Under the pieces are notes generated by a model. That model saw only the letters and a program-made list of their open reading frames with translations, did not search any database and had not been told where the DNA came from. Shown here in pieces: positions 22,304 through 34,603 of a DNA stretch of 64,000 nt. Position 1 is the first letter of the stretch; every line of letters starts with the position of its first letter. This DNA is from Hortaea werneckii (taxonomy: Eukaryota; Ascomycota; Dothideomycetes; Mycosphaerellales; Teratosphaeriaceae): positions 248,001 through 312,000 of the forward strand of contig JBAOKB010000185.1 of NCBI GenBank assembly GCA_037044905.1, given 5' to 3'. The translations under genes were made by a program, and so were the position numbers.

Positions 22304-23607
22304 TATCAGCCGCTCGTGGACGTGGCGTGTTATCTCTCAACGGTTGTCCGTTTGCTCCCAGCGTGGGGGAGGGGTGAATGGGATTCTGCCGGCGGAGCGA
22401 ATGTGCGAAGTTGTCAAGTCCAGGTGGGTTGACAATTAGGGGAATGGTATAGACGGTTGGAATTTGTGGAAGGGAGTAACCCGCCGTTGTAAATACAGCC
22501 GCGATGTGAAACAATCTGGAGGTCTGGGTTGGATCGTCTGCTGGCGCTGGAGCCAGCAATGACGCGCGCCGAACGGGGAAGCTGCACAACATCGGTCGCT
22601 GCAGCAACATGTGTGAATGCCTGAGGCATCAGATGACCTCTACCTACAGTAGGTATACCCGGGCGTACCTACCTACTACCTACCTACCTACCTCCTAGGT
22701 CCGGTCTACTATGTATCCACCACTATGGTCCTCCGAGCCTTTCCAACTCCATGTCGGCATACCAAGAAAAGAGGAATCTCATAAGTTGTAGTACAGTGAT
22801 ATCATTCGTATCTCATCAAGGTATGTCTAGAATCTAAAGCGACCGAATCCTCCCTACCAGATCCAGCTTCCAAAAAAGAAAAAGGGAAAAATAAAACGCC
22901 ATACTACCCAAGAACCCTCCCAATAGCTCAAAACGCAAGAAGCAATCAAAGGGGTCATTCGTCCCAATTAGAAACATCCAAAAAATCCCCATCTATGTAT
23001 AAAAGGCCTCTTGCAAGAGAGAGAGAGAGAAGGAAAAGAACAAAAACATCCGGTCTAATATTCGCAAGGCTTATAAACAAGCATAAAAATCATCCCAAGA
23101 AAAAACGGTGACCGCGGCGCTGCCTGTCTCTATCGAGAGGGAAGCGCTTTCTTCGGTGCCCAGGTAAAACTTGGTGATGGATAGGAGGGGGTATCGTAAC
23201 TCTCTGACCCTGCCAAAAAACAAGCAGAGAGCAAAGGCAAGGCAAAGGCAAGCACCACGTTTCGTGGCGTTGCGGGTATCTTTCAATCTCAAGGGGCCCC
23301 AAAGCACGCTCGCTTCTATAAGTCCTCAAGAAACGCAGGGGGGGTTCCCGGGGTAAAGGGGTCGTCAAAACATGTATGTGGTGATGGTGGTGGTGATCGT
23401 TCTTCCCCTTTCCTCATCTCGTGTCGCCTCTCCAGTTCGTGTATGTCAAACTCCGTGAAAGTCGGTCTCATTCCTTCTCTCACTTGCTCTTCCACATTCT
23501 CTATCACTCTCACCCCGGCCAGAAACCTGGTATCACACCAAGCTGTATCTCTCTGGAGCGCTAAGCTCCTAACTCGCCTCCACACAATTGACCAGTGAGA
23601 TTCGCGC
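22304..23607. other. intergenic between sidB promoter and areA 3' region
   Basis: The left part is the upstream region of the minus-strand kinase. The right part (roughly 22850-23607) is the 3' flank of areA and contains a GA run near 23019-23031. No gene is seen. A TACC microsatellite sits in the kinase upstream region. Confidence 0.5.
22656..22697. repeat. (TACC)n microsatellite
   Basis: Imperfect CTAC/TACC tetranucleotide repeats of about ten units, some 360 bp upstream of the sidB start. Confidence 0.8.
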
Positions 23608-26600
23608 TCACAGACTCATAGTCAACCATTCCCACTCCTGGGGTCCGGTCATGACGCCCGGCTGAACGCCAGGAGGCAGCTCTCCCAGATCCATGTTAGG
23701 GTCAAAAGCCGGCATCTCCATCCCATTCGGCATGGTGAAGCCTTCCTGAGAACTGTTTGGCACCGACGCAGGCTGGAATTGGTTCGAGTCGAAGTTGAAA
23801 CCGGCAGGAGCTTGTTGCTGGCCTCCCCCTTGCGGACCCATGGGAGCCTGCATAGGTACGGCGTTGGGTTGGCTGGATGTAGTAGGCCTAGCGGCTGCAG
23901 ACGGCTGGGGTGCGATGGGGGCTGGCGTGGTCCGCTTACTGGATCTAGAGCCTGTGCTAGATTCTTTGCCAGGGCTGTTGACGTCCTCGCTTGGTGCGTC
24001 AGCCATGTCGGTGTCGGGCTGGAAGACGGCATTGCTTGCCCGGCTCTGTCTCCTCGCGGCACGCCTGGGAGCCATAGTTCGTGTCGGAGCCATCGGCGGT
24101 GGCTGCGAAACAGGCTTCGGTGGGCCAGGCGCAATAGCGACTACCGTCTTGGCTGGTTTTTCATTGCCACCCGAGCTCCCAGGCGTTGTGGCTGTACCTG
24201 CTGAGCCTGCATTTGACCTTGGAGAGTCAGCATCGTTGCCCTTGGCGGACGTCGGTGTAGTAGCAGTTGTGGGCTGCTGAGCAACGGAATTCTTCCTGCT
24301 TGCGCCCTTCTTTCTCGAATGTCCGACTGGCCCTGTGTTGCCGCTACCCCGGTTGCGCTTCTTGATGACATCAGTCTTTAAGCTGAGTGGGCGCACAACT
24401 CCATGTAACTTCAGGAAGAGTCCGCATGCATTGCACAAAGGGTTACCCTCAGGGTTCCGGCGCCATAGCGGGGTAGTCTGGGTGAAGCAGTTGGTGCACG
24501 TAGTAGGCGCACCGCCTTCGTTGCTAGGGCTTCCTGCCCGGGAAGGTACAGCTGAGCCAAATGCTGACTCATGGGGAGAGGAAGGTGAGGACTGCGTTCG
24601 GATCGAGAACATTCCCGTTGCCATGCCGGCAGTGTTCGGTGTTGAAGTCGTGCGCGGAATCTTCTTATTCCTCGCATCTCCACCACGGTTCCTGAAGTCG
24701 CTAACAGAGGCAGCAGAGCCATGACTCCTACCTAGCCCGCCAGAGTTGCCCCAATCCCGAGGCGGTATCATCTCGGTGGGCCCAATCGTCACTCCCTTCT
24801 TCGGCGGTCCACCAGGATATCGAGAAGAGCTGGGGTTGTATTGATTCGACAAGGTGTGGTCCCAATGAAAGCCTCCCGTCTCCATAGCCGGATCTTCCAT
24901 GGGCGAGTAAGCCTGGTGACCCATCATCGAAGGATCATGAAGCTGCATGTTATCGTCGTCTTCATCTTCGTCGCCGCCAAAGGTAAACATGTTCTCATGA
25001 CGTGGGATCGGGATGCCATGAGGTTGCTGGAAGTCATTGGACATCGGCTGCGGCATATCCAAAGGTCCGGGCATCTGGAATGTCGGCTGCATCGCGCCGT
25101 GCGTGGGCGCGCTACTAGAGATTGCGCTGAACATTTGATCACCGTTCGGATTAAACATGAATTGTTGCTGCTGGCTCGAGTTTGGCTGTTGTTGGTTGTG
25201 TTGAAAGTTTGGCATGGACCCGTGACCATGATGGAATTGAGGCTGCATGCCGAAGAACATATCAGAACTTTCGGGCATGGGCTGAGGGGTTGAGACGGTT
25301 GAAGGATACGCTGATGTTGAGGGTGACTGGAAGCTCGACATGCTTTGAGGCGGGCCCATGCTTTGGGCGGGATACATCTGGTTGAAGCCGTTGTTGTTGA
25401 ACAATGGAGAACCAACGGGCGAGAAGGAGAATTGGTGTTGCATAGGCCCGGCAGAATTTATCATTGGCTCATTGTCAAGGTCAAAGGTGTTCAGGTTGAA
25501 AGGCAGTTGGGGTTGTTGTGCCTGCGGCTGGAAAGTCGGCGTGGCATCTAAAGTATAGTTGTGCAAGGCAGCTTCTTCCATAGGATCGTGAGAAACCATG
25601 ACGGCGTTGTTCATAGGAGGAACCTGTGGCGAAGCGTCTGCTCGTCGTTTTGGAGGCTACGACGCATCAGCGATATTCACAAAATATCTTTACGTGCTGG
25701 ACTTACCCTTCGCTCGTCTATGCTAGTTTTGCGCACGTGTCTGGGTATGTAGTCAAACTCTTGGTTGGCGCGGTTCTGTTCGAGTAGTGGCACAGACGGT
25801 GCTGAGGCGCGGGCTGTCGAGAAGTCGTCGTCTTGAAGACGCTGGTGTCGCTTGATCGGTATCGCAGAGGCTACAGCGGTGCCGGAGAAGTCGGTGTCCA
25901 CTGCGCTTGCACCCGACGGTGCCGGCGACACGCCTGCGGGTGTACCTATCGACGAGGGCACAATGAAGTCATCCAAGTTCATCCAATCCTCGTTTTCGGC
26001 GTTATTCGCTTGTTCGGACGACTTGCGCAGTTGCGCGATACCGCTTGGCGGGTTCTGGCCGGCGTTATGCGCAACACGCCTGGCGAGCACATGTCAGCTA
26101 CTTTGATTCACATGAGTGGCGGCACATGACAGTCATACCCTTGTTGTTTTGCAAGCTCTTTGCGACGTAGATTCATGGACATCATCCGCCAAGTCAGGTT
26201 CTCCAGACGTTCCGAGTTCGGCAGCTGTCCCTTCGTCTTGTGATATAATTTCCAAATCTGGGCACCTAAAGGGTCATTCTTGGACATCTCTTCAGGGCGG
26301 TCTGATTGCGGACTGGTCACATCGTCCTGCCAGCCGCCCCCGTTGAAAGTGCCCTGCAAGACGCCTTTGCGAGCGGTGACGTCGGTCGGCGATAGATCCA
26401 GCTTGCTCTCGAGTGTGCTAAGGGTGCTCGCCGAAGTCAATGACTGGATGGCAGAGGAAGAGCCGGAGCTGTCGTCGTTGGCGTAGCCCGGCGGAAAATG
26501 CACGCGGCGAGGCGAGGAGGCGGTGTTCACCGGGTCAGCGTCCGCTGAATCGGGTGGTGCATGGGCAGAGGCGGCGTCGATCGTCGAGTCCTCTGCGAAA

Positions 26601-26647
26601 GCATTGCCCCCCACGCTCGCCAGGTGCGTCCTAGCCTGTTGCGGCAT
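23608..26647 (-). CDS. areA: GATA factor AreA/NIT2, nitrogen regulator
   Basis: Three exons: 26647-26139, 26079-25707 and 25656-23608 (donors GTATGA and GTAAGT), about 976 aa. Exon 1 holds the conserved block DPLGAQIWKLYHKTKGQLPN and WRMMSMNLRRKE. Exon 2 holds GIAQLRKSS, MNLDDFIVP and VRKTSIDERR. Exon 3 holds the single GATA finger CTNCFTQTTPLWRRNPEG then CNACGLFLKLHG (C-X2-C-X17-C-X2-C), followed by RPLSLKTDVIKKRNR. The extreme C-terminus EWEWLTMSL is the segment known to be needed for NmrA repression. Role: activates genes for secondary nitrogen sources when ammonium and glutamine are low. A further non-coding or short coding 5' exon cannot be excluded. Confidence 0.97.
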
Positions 26648-29600
26648 CTGGGCAGTCCCGGTGTGGGTGCTGTCAGTGCTGAGCGGGAATTGCTTCGCTC
26701 ACCGATCGCGACGTCGTTTTCGCAGGTGCGCACACGACCAGCATCGATGACAGGAAGGGCGAACGTTTGGGGTCCCACGTGGAGGATATGGGAGAAGGTG
26801 TTGGTAATACGGCGCCCGCCAGAGGGCTCCGTCACGAAGCAGCACTATTACGACTAGAGGCTAATGCCCGGCAAAAGCCATGCGCTATGGTACAGCCCTT
26901 GGCGCCTCGTTGCAGGGAGTGCTGCAGGTGTGGTGGTGGGCAAAGGTTGTAGCTCGGCCCTTCCTTGCTGGTCGCGGAAAGCTGCCCTGTCCGCGGTGAT
27001 GGGCGCGGGATATAACCCTGTTCGATGTGGGGCCACCCAATAAGCACCTTCGCGGCCGTCCTTCTCGCGCAGGATTCGGTATGTGCGCATGTGCCTCTGA
27101 GGAAAAGGCGAATACCCTCTCTGGCCTGTCCCGGTAGTTGTCGCGCGTGACGCAAGCTCTCGTCTTGATCTACTTCCACGCGCTCAAGGGGAAAAAGAAA
27201 GACATTCCTCAAATAAACCAAGGACTGGCGTCGCCGACAAGCTCGCCAACAGGTGGTGAAATGACTCCTACCTGGCCATGATTAGGTTCGCTTGACAGTC
27301 GGCAGAGACCGGAACACTTTCAGGGCTCAACCTCGAGCTAGAGCTGTGCGCCTTGCGACTACAATTGGTGAACTACGTTGAAAACGTGAAGTGGGCCTTT
27401 ATCTGCAAGCGACAATAATAATAGTCTAGACCGAGCGGGCTCAGGCAGGGCATCTGAGAATGCATCCATCTGCATATCATACTCTATGAGTTGACAGGTG
27501 CACCAAGCATACACTACCCAAGTCAAAAGAAGCCGTGGAGAAATTTCCGTCGCTTCTCATTCTCTCGTCGCAAAGCCATGAATCAGGTAAATATCGCATC
27601 GGAGGATTCAATGTCCTCCAAAACAATTCCGATATATGCGGCCGGGCCGATTGATGTGAGACCCAGAGGACTTCAGTAAATGTCTCGGCCCATGCTGTCA
27701 TGTCGGTATTGCACTTCGACGTTGTTGCCGAACAGAACAAGCGGGCCTAATTTCAAGTCCGCATCACCCCAGCTGCGTACACCGTCTACCGAGTCCTCTG
27801 TCGACAGATAATATTTAATTATCGCTTATGTCCAGACAGCGCATAATATTGAGACGTCGGTTGGAAGAGCTCGAGGCCAACCGTGGTCATCATGAGCTCA
27901 CTTCCGAACATTGGCGCTTCGAAAGTTCGGTGCTTGGAATGTCGGCAAATGAAGGGCGTTCCACCCTCGATGCTCAGCCTGGTAGTAGTACGCAACGCAT
28001 ACAGGAACCACCATGTTCCAATGCTGCGGTCTAGCTACTCAATCTACCATTCGGAATTGTTGACACTCCGCAACTAATAAGCCTGTTGTCTGGGCAAACA
28101 TGAGGGTACGCGACATCTGGAAGGCAACTGGTCCATGCATGAGCGTTCGACGTTTCCGGCGGTTGAATCTTGAGCATGCGAGGTGACGCCGACCCATTCG
28201 AGAGCCAAAGTTCAGGGTCTACAGCGCGCGCGCGCACAGATTATGGGCGGCGAACTTCTCGCTAACCTGCATTGGCGAGGACGACGGTGCAGAGTTGATG
28301 CATAAATGGCGACCGCGAATCCGGGACTCCCAAGCATAATGATGTTTACGAACGGTGACTGCTTCAAAAAGCCAGCTCTTCGGTCGCACTGAGCAGACTG
28401 ATGAGCGTGATTCCAGCGGCATGTGAAAAAAGAAAAAGAAAAAATAAAGTTGCAGATACCTCACCTAGGTTTTCTTCCGCATTGCTTTTCTCGCTTTTCC
28501 AGGTGCCGCCGTACAAAGCTCGGAAGCTCGGATCTTATGTGCCCCACTATCACATGTCAGTGGGGGACGTCCAATCAGTAATCAGCGCCCACTCAGCAGC
28601 CATTCAAGCGCTCAGCCACTCACGGCTCGTCGAACCGGCATAAGCTCATGGGGGATGGGATGGGATCTGCTGAAAGACCCCCCCTCGCCCCCCTAAACTC
28701 CCAGGCGTGGGGCAGTCCTCTGCGATCCGGAAGAATGGTGGACCTCCCCCCATTCCCTATCTCGAATGCATGAACGGCCGATTTGTCCCTGCTTTCAGGT
28801 AAATTGAAGCTGGCCTGGGGGCGAATTGTTATCTGTGTCGCGCGGGACACGGGCTGAAGCCCTCCCAAGCTAGCAATCGGCAGGCTCCTTCCTTCGGGCA
28901 TGATGTGCATCGCTTTCATTTACTTACAAGGGCAGATGCCACTCGTCGCGTTCCACAGGTCGCACTACTATAGGCTGCGACATCTTGAAAGTCTGCGTCA
29001 GCTTGCAGCGCTCGATGACCGGTCCAGTATACGAAAGGTGATGATTGACTAGGCCCTCAGTGGCGTGCTTGTCGTCTAGTACCGTCCATTCACGCGCCAC
29101 TAGACAGTGCCGCACGCGGGCGGAGAGTTGTGTGGACTCTGTGGGGACCAGTCAAGGGACTCGTGTCGGGTCATCGGGATGGGAAGCAGTCTGTAGGACA
29201 TATACAGCGGCTGAGAGATCCGGCCAAACGCATTGCATCCCCTTGCGATCCAGGCTTCGGTTGGAAATCGCCGGTATCAAATTGCGAGGATCGGCTGTTG
29301 TTGCGTGTTGCTTGACGGAAATGGTATCGAAGTGGCGAAGTGGAGGTTCTCCAAGCCCCATAGGCACGTATCGTGAAGGGCAAGGCGTGGCCCAACGATG
29401 AATTGGAATGCTGTTCAGCGTGCTATTGGTGGAGTATTGAGGAGAGTATGTATTGTTGTGTGGGCCGAATGCTGTGACATGTTGCAGAGCAGTGGAGCTA
29501 AATGAGGACGCAAGCTGTTGTAAATGATAGCGACGATAGAACATAGAGACATAGGAGAGGACTCTCGCTCCTTGTATACTCTCACAATCTCAGGTACGGG

Positions 29601-30275
29601 CCACACCCCTCTATCAGTTTACTATCTCGCAGCGTGCATGTCGTATCTCCATGCCCCGGGCCCCAAGATAAAGTTGTGTGCGAATCGGCATGAAGCCTTA
29701 CAGCGTTTGGCTGCTCGACAAGCAAATGACACGTGCCACAAAGCTTGGGTGCAGCGATAACGCCATCTCTTGGTTTCGTCCGGACGGGAAGGTACAGTAC
29801 AGGGAGATGATAAAGTTGGATGCGATCCTTATCTACACGGGAAGGGGAGCTGCATTCCTTTCACGGACCATGGGTTCGAACACCAAGGTCTCGAAGCTTG
29901 GTCCTCTATCGCCTCCGCAAGCGAATATACCGGAACTGATACCGCCAGACTGTTGCGGAGAAGAGACGCACGGTATCGCGGTGTGTTAACTTACCTGATA
30001 GTCCTATTGCGACATAACATCAAGGTATGTTCATCCTCGTACGGTGTGAGACTAGCGCGTTGTCACATTCGTTGTATGAAATACTCGTCATGTCTACAGT
30101 ATAACCATTAGGCTCGTGTATCGTAAGGCCGACCGCAAACGATAGCGCATGACTCTCACAGCTTCGAGCCGCCAGCGTTCCTATCGCAAAGCGGAAGGTC
30201 AGCCAATCGCCGCTTCATCTACGACCTGCAGTACTAATGTCAGACTCGATCTCTCTACACCGGGAATTGGACGGC
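26648..30275. other. long intergenic region upstream of areA
   Basis: About 3.6 kb with no convincing gene. The left part is presumably the areA promoter and leader (areA mRNAs often have long leaders; inference). A (CG)n run lies at about 28222-28233. Open frames at 26832-27221, 28620-28919 and 29045-29401 lack recognisable content and overlap frames on the other strand. Confidence 0.5.
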
Positions 30276-31266
30276 TTACATGTGCTCGTGGAAGAAGTTG
30301 AGCAGGGTGTTGTATCCACGCTCGTACTCCTTCTTGACCTTCTCATCCTTCAGGTTGCTGCGAGCAGCCATGAAGCCGTGGACCTGGTCAGGGAACCATT
30401 CGACAATGTTCTTGGTCTTGATGTTCTTCTGCCAGGCCTCGATGTCGTCCTTGCTCTCGTCCTTGGATGGGAGCATCGCGAAAGGAATGGTGATGCCGGC
30501 TGCGTCGTTGGCGTCAACCATGGCCGGGTGGCAAGCGGCGGCCGCCTTCCATGGAGTGCCCTGCTGGAGGAGAGGTTCACGATCTTGCCGCCCCAGCAGA
30601 AGCCAACTACGCCCCACTCCTTGATATCAGGGCGCTCGGACTGGATCTGCTTCAAGACCTTGGGAATGCGCTCGAGGGTCTTCGGTGGAGCTGCAGCTGT
30701 CGAGAAGAACCTGAAGAATGAAATTAGCTTCTGCTCTGTTGTCGCGATCGGTATGCTCTGCCATACTGTCCGAGCTTCTGGCCCTTCTCCTCATTGTCCG
30801 GAGGGTACCAGGAAATGTCGGCGGGGCTGCCATCGAAGAAGTCTGGCATGAACACCTGGTACTGGTGCTCCTTGTCGCCGTGCGCCAGGATGTCGGCACC
30901 TTGAAGGGTCTGCGGGAAGAAACCGAAGATGTCGTAGATGACGAGGAGGGCTGACTTCGCGCTCTTCGGGCCAGTGGCGTAGGTCTTCATACCCTCGACG
31001 GTCATGTAGTCACCCTTTGGGTTGTAGCCCTCAGCCTGGACCGGCGGAACGGTGCAGCAGGCGTGCGATTGAGTGGAAGCCATGTTTGCGTATGATCTGG
31101 TGTTGTTGATGTAACGTGAAGATGCTGGCTGGACTGCCTTGGAAATGCGAAGAGTTGGAGGTTCGTGCGGTGATACCGTTCTTAAACTTGTCGCAGCAAC
31201 TGCGGGTGCTTGTTTAAGAAAAGGTGAAGATTTGTAAAGTGTCGAAGCTAACGAAGTTCGCAGCAT
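30276..31266 (-). CDS. dienelactone hydrolase family protein, frame broken
   Basis: Exons 31266-30767 and 30710-30276, with a 56-nt intron (GTATGG donor, TTCAG acceptor). The protein begins with a 61-residue extension rich in Ser/Arg that resembles a mitochondrial presequence; a downstream Met at 31083 (MASTQSHACC) would give a cytosolic form. The fold core shows IYDIFGFFPQTLQGAD, the nucleophile elbow GFCWGGK (Cys), the acid region LPSKDESKDD and the His in DQVHGF. Right after GGKIVNL the frame shifts at about 30564-30570. Both halves are otherwise intact and a single missing C in a C-run would join them. It could be a sequence error or a recent mutation. Substrate unknown. Confidence 0.85.
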
Positions 31267-32582
31267 GATCCAATGGCTTTTAGTCAACGTACAGTTGTCC
31301 ACCGTCCTCGGCGGTTTCTTGTTGGTCTAGTGGAAGCTTTATGGTGGGGTATGTGGTACATGATGTCAATTACATCAAGCTCGCACCTTATCCCGGCACA
31401 CCGGCTACAGATTGCCGAATGGCTTCACCTCACGACCAACCACACATCATCAGTGATATGGAACTGTAGTCACAACAAGAAGTCACGCCTCACACAAACA
31501 ACACACATTTTAAGTCGACGATAGAAGAAAGAAGGCATATATTAGCATTGTTACGGACCAACAGTGTGTCCTGCGTGTCGAACAACGGATCTCTTGCTGC
31601 CGCTTTAAGTTTTTGTCATTTGACACCAGCAAGAGTACCGCATTCAGCGCCTGTACGCAGTCTTCCGACTTTTTCAGATGACGCTTTCCGGTACTTGCAA
31701 TGATTGTATTCAACAATGTATCGATCAGCGGTAGCACGATTGGAATGTACTGCTGTACCAATCGTCGCCCTGCGATTTTAGATTGAACATCTCGCAAGAT
31801 ATTGCAACAAGAGAAATTACCAATGTGCAAGTAGATTGTCGAATAAATGCTGGATCAGATGCCGGTGATCTCAAGGCTACGATGTTGCTTTGCCATCTCA
31901 ATTTGGCGGAAGAATTTTCAATGAACGGGAACACAGTCCAATGCCTTTTCGGAAGAAGATATTAATACGATCATCCCAAACTATCTATATACTCGTGTTC
32001 GGCTTTTATGTTCGCCATGTATATCCATGGATCGTTACCGAAAGGTTAGGAGTCCAGGTCTCCGCATTCAATTCCATGGCTCGTGAGGCCAAAGAGTGAA
32101 TTTCTGAACCTTGCATCGTAACACATGTTGGATCACTTCATTCCTTGACATGCTAAATGCGCAGCCCTTGTACTGTCCAACTTTCTCGATATATCCATGC
32201 CCTTTGGGTTACATGTGTTGCATCGAGGCTGACTCATCAAGATCATATAGGTAGTAGGCCAGGCTTTTGAGTGCGGACTACCGACAACAGAATGGACGTA
32301 TACAAATGCAAAGGAACGATGCCCATCGCTTTACAGCTTTCGACAAGGCGAAGTCGTCTTCTGCAAACCGCTAATCATTCTTCGACTACCCCCAAGTCAT
32401 CTTTAATACAATACTTCCGTTAGACGTCTGTAATCAGTTAGAACCGATTCGAGACCCCTTGCCAGCAGGCAATCCTCGTTCCCGAGGTCAGAAGTCAGGG
32501 TCCTAACTCAAATCCTAACTCACATCCCAAAAAAAAAACTCTGAACGCCTTCAAATTTCGCAAAAGAGACGGATCCACACCA
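31267..32582. other. gene-poor segment before tRNA-Lys
   Basis: No intact gene is seen. A degenerate coding look is present on the minus strand at 31510-31934 (LPLIDTLLNTIIAS and similar in shifting frames) but cannot be named. A partial tRNA-Lys copy sits at 31995-32052. A run of ten A at 32529-32538 and four A at 32562-32565 lie just 3' of the minus-strand tRNA and would read as T-run terminators. Confidence 0.5.
31995..32052 (+). pseudogene. partial tRNA-Lys copy including its intron
   Basis: From about 31997 this matches, base for base, the anticodon arm, the whole 28-nt intron and the variable loop of the tRNA-Lys gene at 32583-32684, but on the opposite strand. Similarity fades in the T arm (loop TCCAGGT instead of TTCGAGC), and the acceptor stem and D arm are not recognisable. 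It cannot fold as a functional tRNA. Confidence 0.85.
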
Positions 32583-32684
32583 CTCCCACGAGGAGGCTCG
32601 AACTCCTAACCTTTCGGTAACGATCCATGGATATACATGGCGAACATAAAAGCCGAACGCGCTGACCAATTGTGCCACGCGGGA
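32583..32684 (-). tRNA. tRNA-Lys(UUU) with intron
   Basis: Read on the minus strand. The acceptor stem TCCCGCG pairs with CGTGGGA, with discriminator G. The D arm is GCAC/GCGC with one A-C mismatch. The anticodon stem TTCGG pairs with CCGAA. The loop CTTTTAA (anticodon TTT at 32550-32548 region, exactly 32648-32650) is interrupted after position 37 by a 28-nt intron at 32619-32646. The variable loop is 5 nt. The T arm AGGAG/CTCCT has loop TTCGAGC. A-box and B-box promoter sequences are intact. The mature length is 74 nt. The anticodon arm equals that of yeast tRNA-Lys(UUU), which also has an intron. Confidence 0.93.
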
Positions 32685-33316
32685 CGGAGGGTGTGGAATG
32701 CCTAAATGGGAGGTCAAATTCTATATAGAGCTCAAATGCACGTTTTGGGACGGAAAGCGGACGAAAAGCCGGGCAACTTGTCTCAGCGGTATACTTGTCT
32801 CTCTGAGTATTCAAAATGGTTAGGGGAACGTTTACTCCATCGTCGAACGTTGTCCGTATCGATGTACGACGAGCGGTTGTCGAGGTTTGCTAGATCTCGG
32901 CGTTTTGGCTTGGGCTGTCTACAACGAATAGCCGAGGCAGTTTTGATTAGGCGCACACTTCTCTTTGAAGAAAGAAATTCAACTGTGTCAGGTAACGTCT
33001 ACCTCGACGACGACGTTGTCCGCATTAATACACGAGGAGCGGACAACAGAGCTTGCTTGATATCGATGCTACGGTCTGTCCATAGCAGTTCAGAGACTCT
33101 TTTGAGGTTCGATTGGATATTCAAAAGGTTTGTATCGACATACAGAGATCAACAACAGCAGACATGGTATGGCTAAGTAGAACCTGTTTACCAAGTTGTG
33201 TCAACCGGGATGGAGCATGCAGGATGCCCAACCCATACCTCAACCGGAATCTGTAATTGTAAGATTGTTCTTGTTTAACGGAGTAGGATTACAACGATCT
33301 CAATCGTTGTACTAAG
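32685..33316. other. repeat-derived spacer
   Basis: No gene is seen. Two diverged copies of a ~45-bp sequence (GTTGTCCG...ACGA.GAGCGG...TTGCT) lie at about 32844-32890 and 33011-33055. This suggests decayed repeat DNA upstream of the minisatellite module. Confidence 0.5.
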
Positions 33317-34026
33317 GCTTGTGCTTGTGCGTAGGGTGCTCAAGATACCAAATCGAGTGCTAAATGATAGAAGGCGAGTACGGGATCCGGAATCCGGAAT
33401 CCGGTCCCCTGAAGCTTCTCCCGCCCCTATCGAGCAGGCTTTCTCCTACTGTATAGGAACTCCTTGAGTCCTAATGGAAACATCCATAAGAGATAGTCTT
33501 AAATGATAAGCACCGGTCCGTACTGTTCCAATCCCTCTTCTTCCACCGATGGCAAACTGCGATTGTAGTAGCTTATAGGAAGCTCGAGGATCTTAGCTGA
33601 CTTCTTCATACGGGGTTTGCGCTGAACATTACCAAAGCACCTTTTACGACCCGTCTCCTCGCAAGCAACACGCAATCCGGTAGCATATAGGAAGCCTAAA
33701 TATCGCGGATGACTCTTCGATACGAGATTCTCGCTAGACAAAAGCAAATTGTACGATCCGTCTCCTGGCACGCAATGTGCGATGTAGTACCGCATCGGAA
33801 GCCCAAGAATCTTGGATGACTACTACATACGAGACAAAGCAGCTTATGATAATGCGATATGTCTCCTAGCGCACAACCTGAGTGTGTTGTAGCGTAAAGG
33901 ACGCCCAAGAATTTTAGGTGACGACTTGACATGAGATCTTCGCAAGACAAAGCGCCTAATTTTACGATCTATCTCGCGGCATGCAATCTGCATATGTGGT
34001 AGCGTATGGAAAGCCCGAACCCTCGT
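33317..34026. repeat. minisatellite module copy 1 (A unit, junction, B array)
   Basis: One A unit at 33317-33389 (GTAGGGTGCTCAAGA, AGTGCTAAA, GCGAGTACGGGATC). Then a junction at 33413-33460 (GCTTCTCCC, CGAGCA, TACTGTATAGG). Then five degenerate B units of about 101-112 bp, marked by a TAGGAAGC-like core at 33576, 33688, 33795, 33896 and 34006. Each B unit carries GCAA..TGCG, GTAGCGTATAGGAAGC, AAGAATCTTAG and CATACGAGATT. The fifth unit is cut at the edge of the helicase fragment. Confidence 0.85.
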
Positions 34027-34603
34027 CCGGGTACCAGCAATAGGCGATCAGCGGCGGGTTGGTTTGCACCGGGTCAACCGTGACTTCTACGTTGTCGCAA
34101 GAATTGCTAAGAACAGTGACAGAGGCCTTGCCGCGCGCAAGGAGGACATTGCAGCGCTGCGCATCCTTGATGAAGTCCTGCTCAGAAGTCTTGCCTCCGC
34201 CGTGACCCGGGTCGACGAACACAACCAGAGCCTCGTCGCCTTCAGCGGAGTCCACGGTCAGCACACGGGGATAGTTCTTCATTGACCGCAGAGGCGACTT
34301 CGGCTTCTTCTCACCGTCCGGGAGCGACTCATTCTCTTCGGCGATCGCCTTGTTCGCCTCGCCGATCTTGGAGTTGGCAGCAACCATGTCGAACTGAAAG
34401 AGCTTGAGCCACCAATCTCTGCCAGCCGAGTACGCGCATGCCACAAGGACGTTGTCGCTCATCTTGTTCTTGAACAGCTCAAGAAGAGTTCCGTAGCAAT
34501 ACATGAAAAAGTAGGCGGCTGGCTCAGCGACGAGCTTAGACTGGAGCCGACGGGTCTGTGTGACGCTGGCCTTTGACCTCGATGAATGCCATGCAAAGAT
34601 GCC
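34027..34603 (-). pseudogene. orphan fragment of an SF1 (Upf1/Dna2-like) helicase
   Basis: About 190 codons open on the minus strand with the C-terminal helicase core only. Motif V-like DSAEGDEALVVFVDPGHGGG is followed by motif VI-like DAQRCNVLLARGKASVTVL, matching the VDSAQG...RLNVALTRAK pattern of Upf1-type helicases. Motifs I to IV are absent. Both ends stop at truncated minisatellite units (B unit to the left, A unit to the right), so this is a gene piece, not a gene. Motif VI reads LLARGK rather than the usual L(T/S)RAK. Confidence 0.75.

Noticed and set aside
23071..23585. Minus-strand frames downstream of areA
   Set aside because: They lie in the areA 3' flank and show no domain.
29860..29900. 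GGTTCGAAC resembling a tRNA T arm
   Set aside because: Flanking bases do not form the T stem, and no acceptor or anticodon stem is found.
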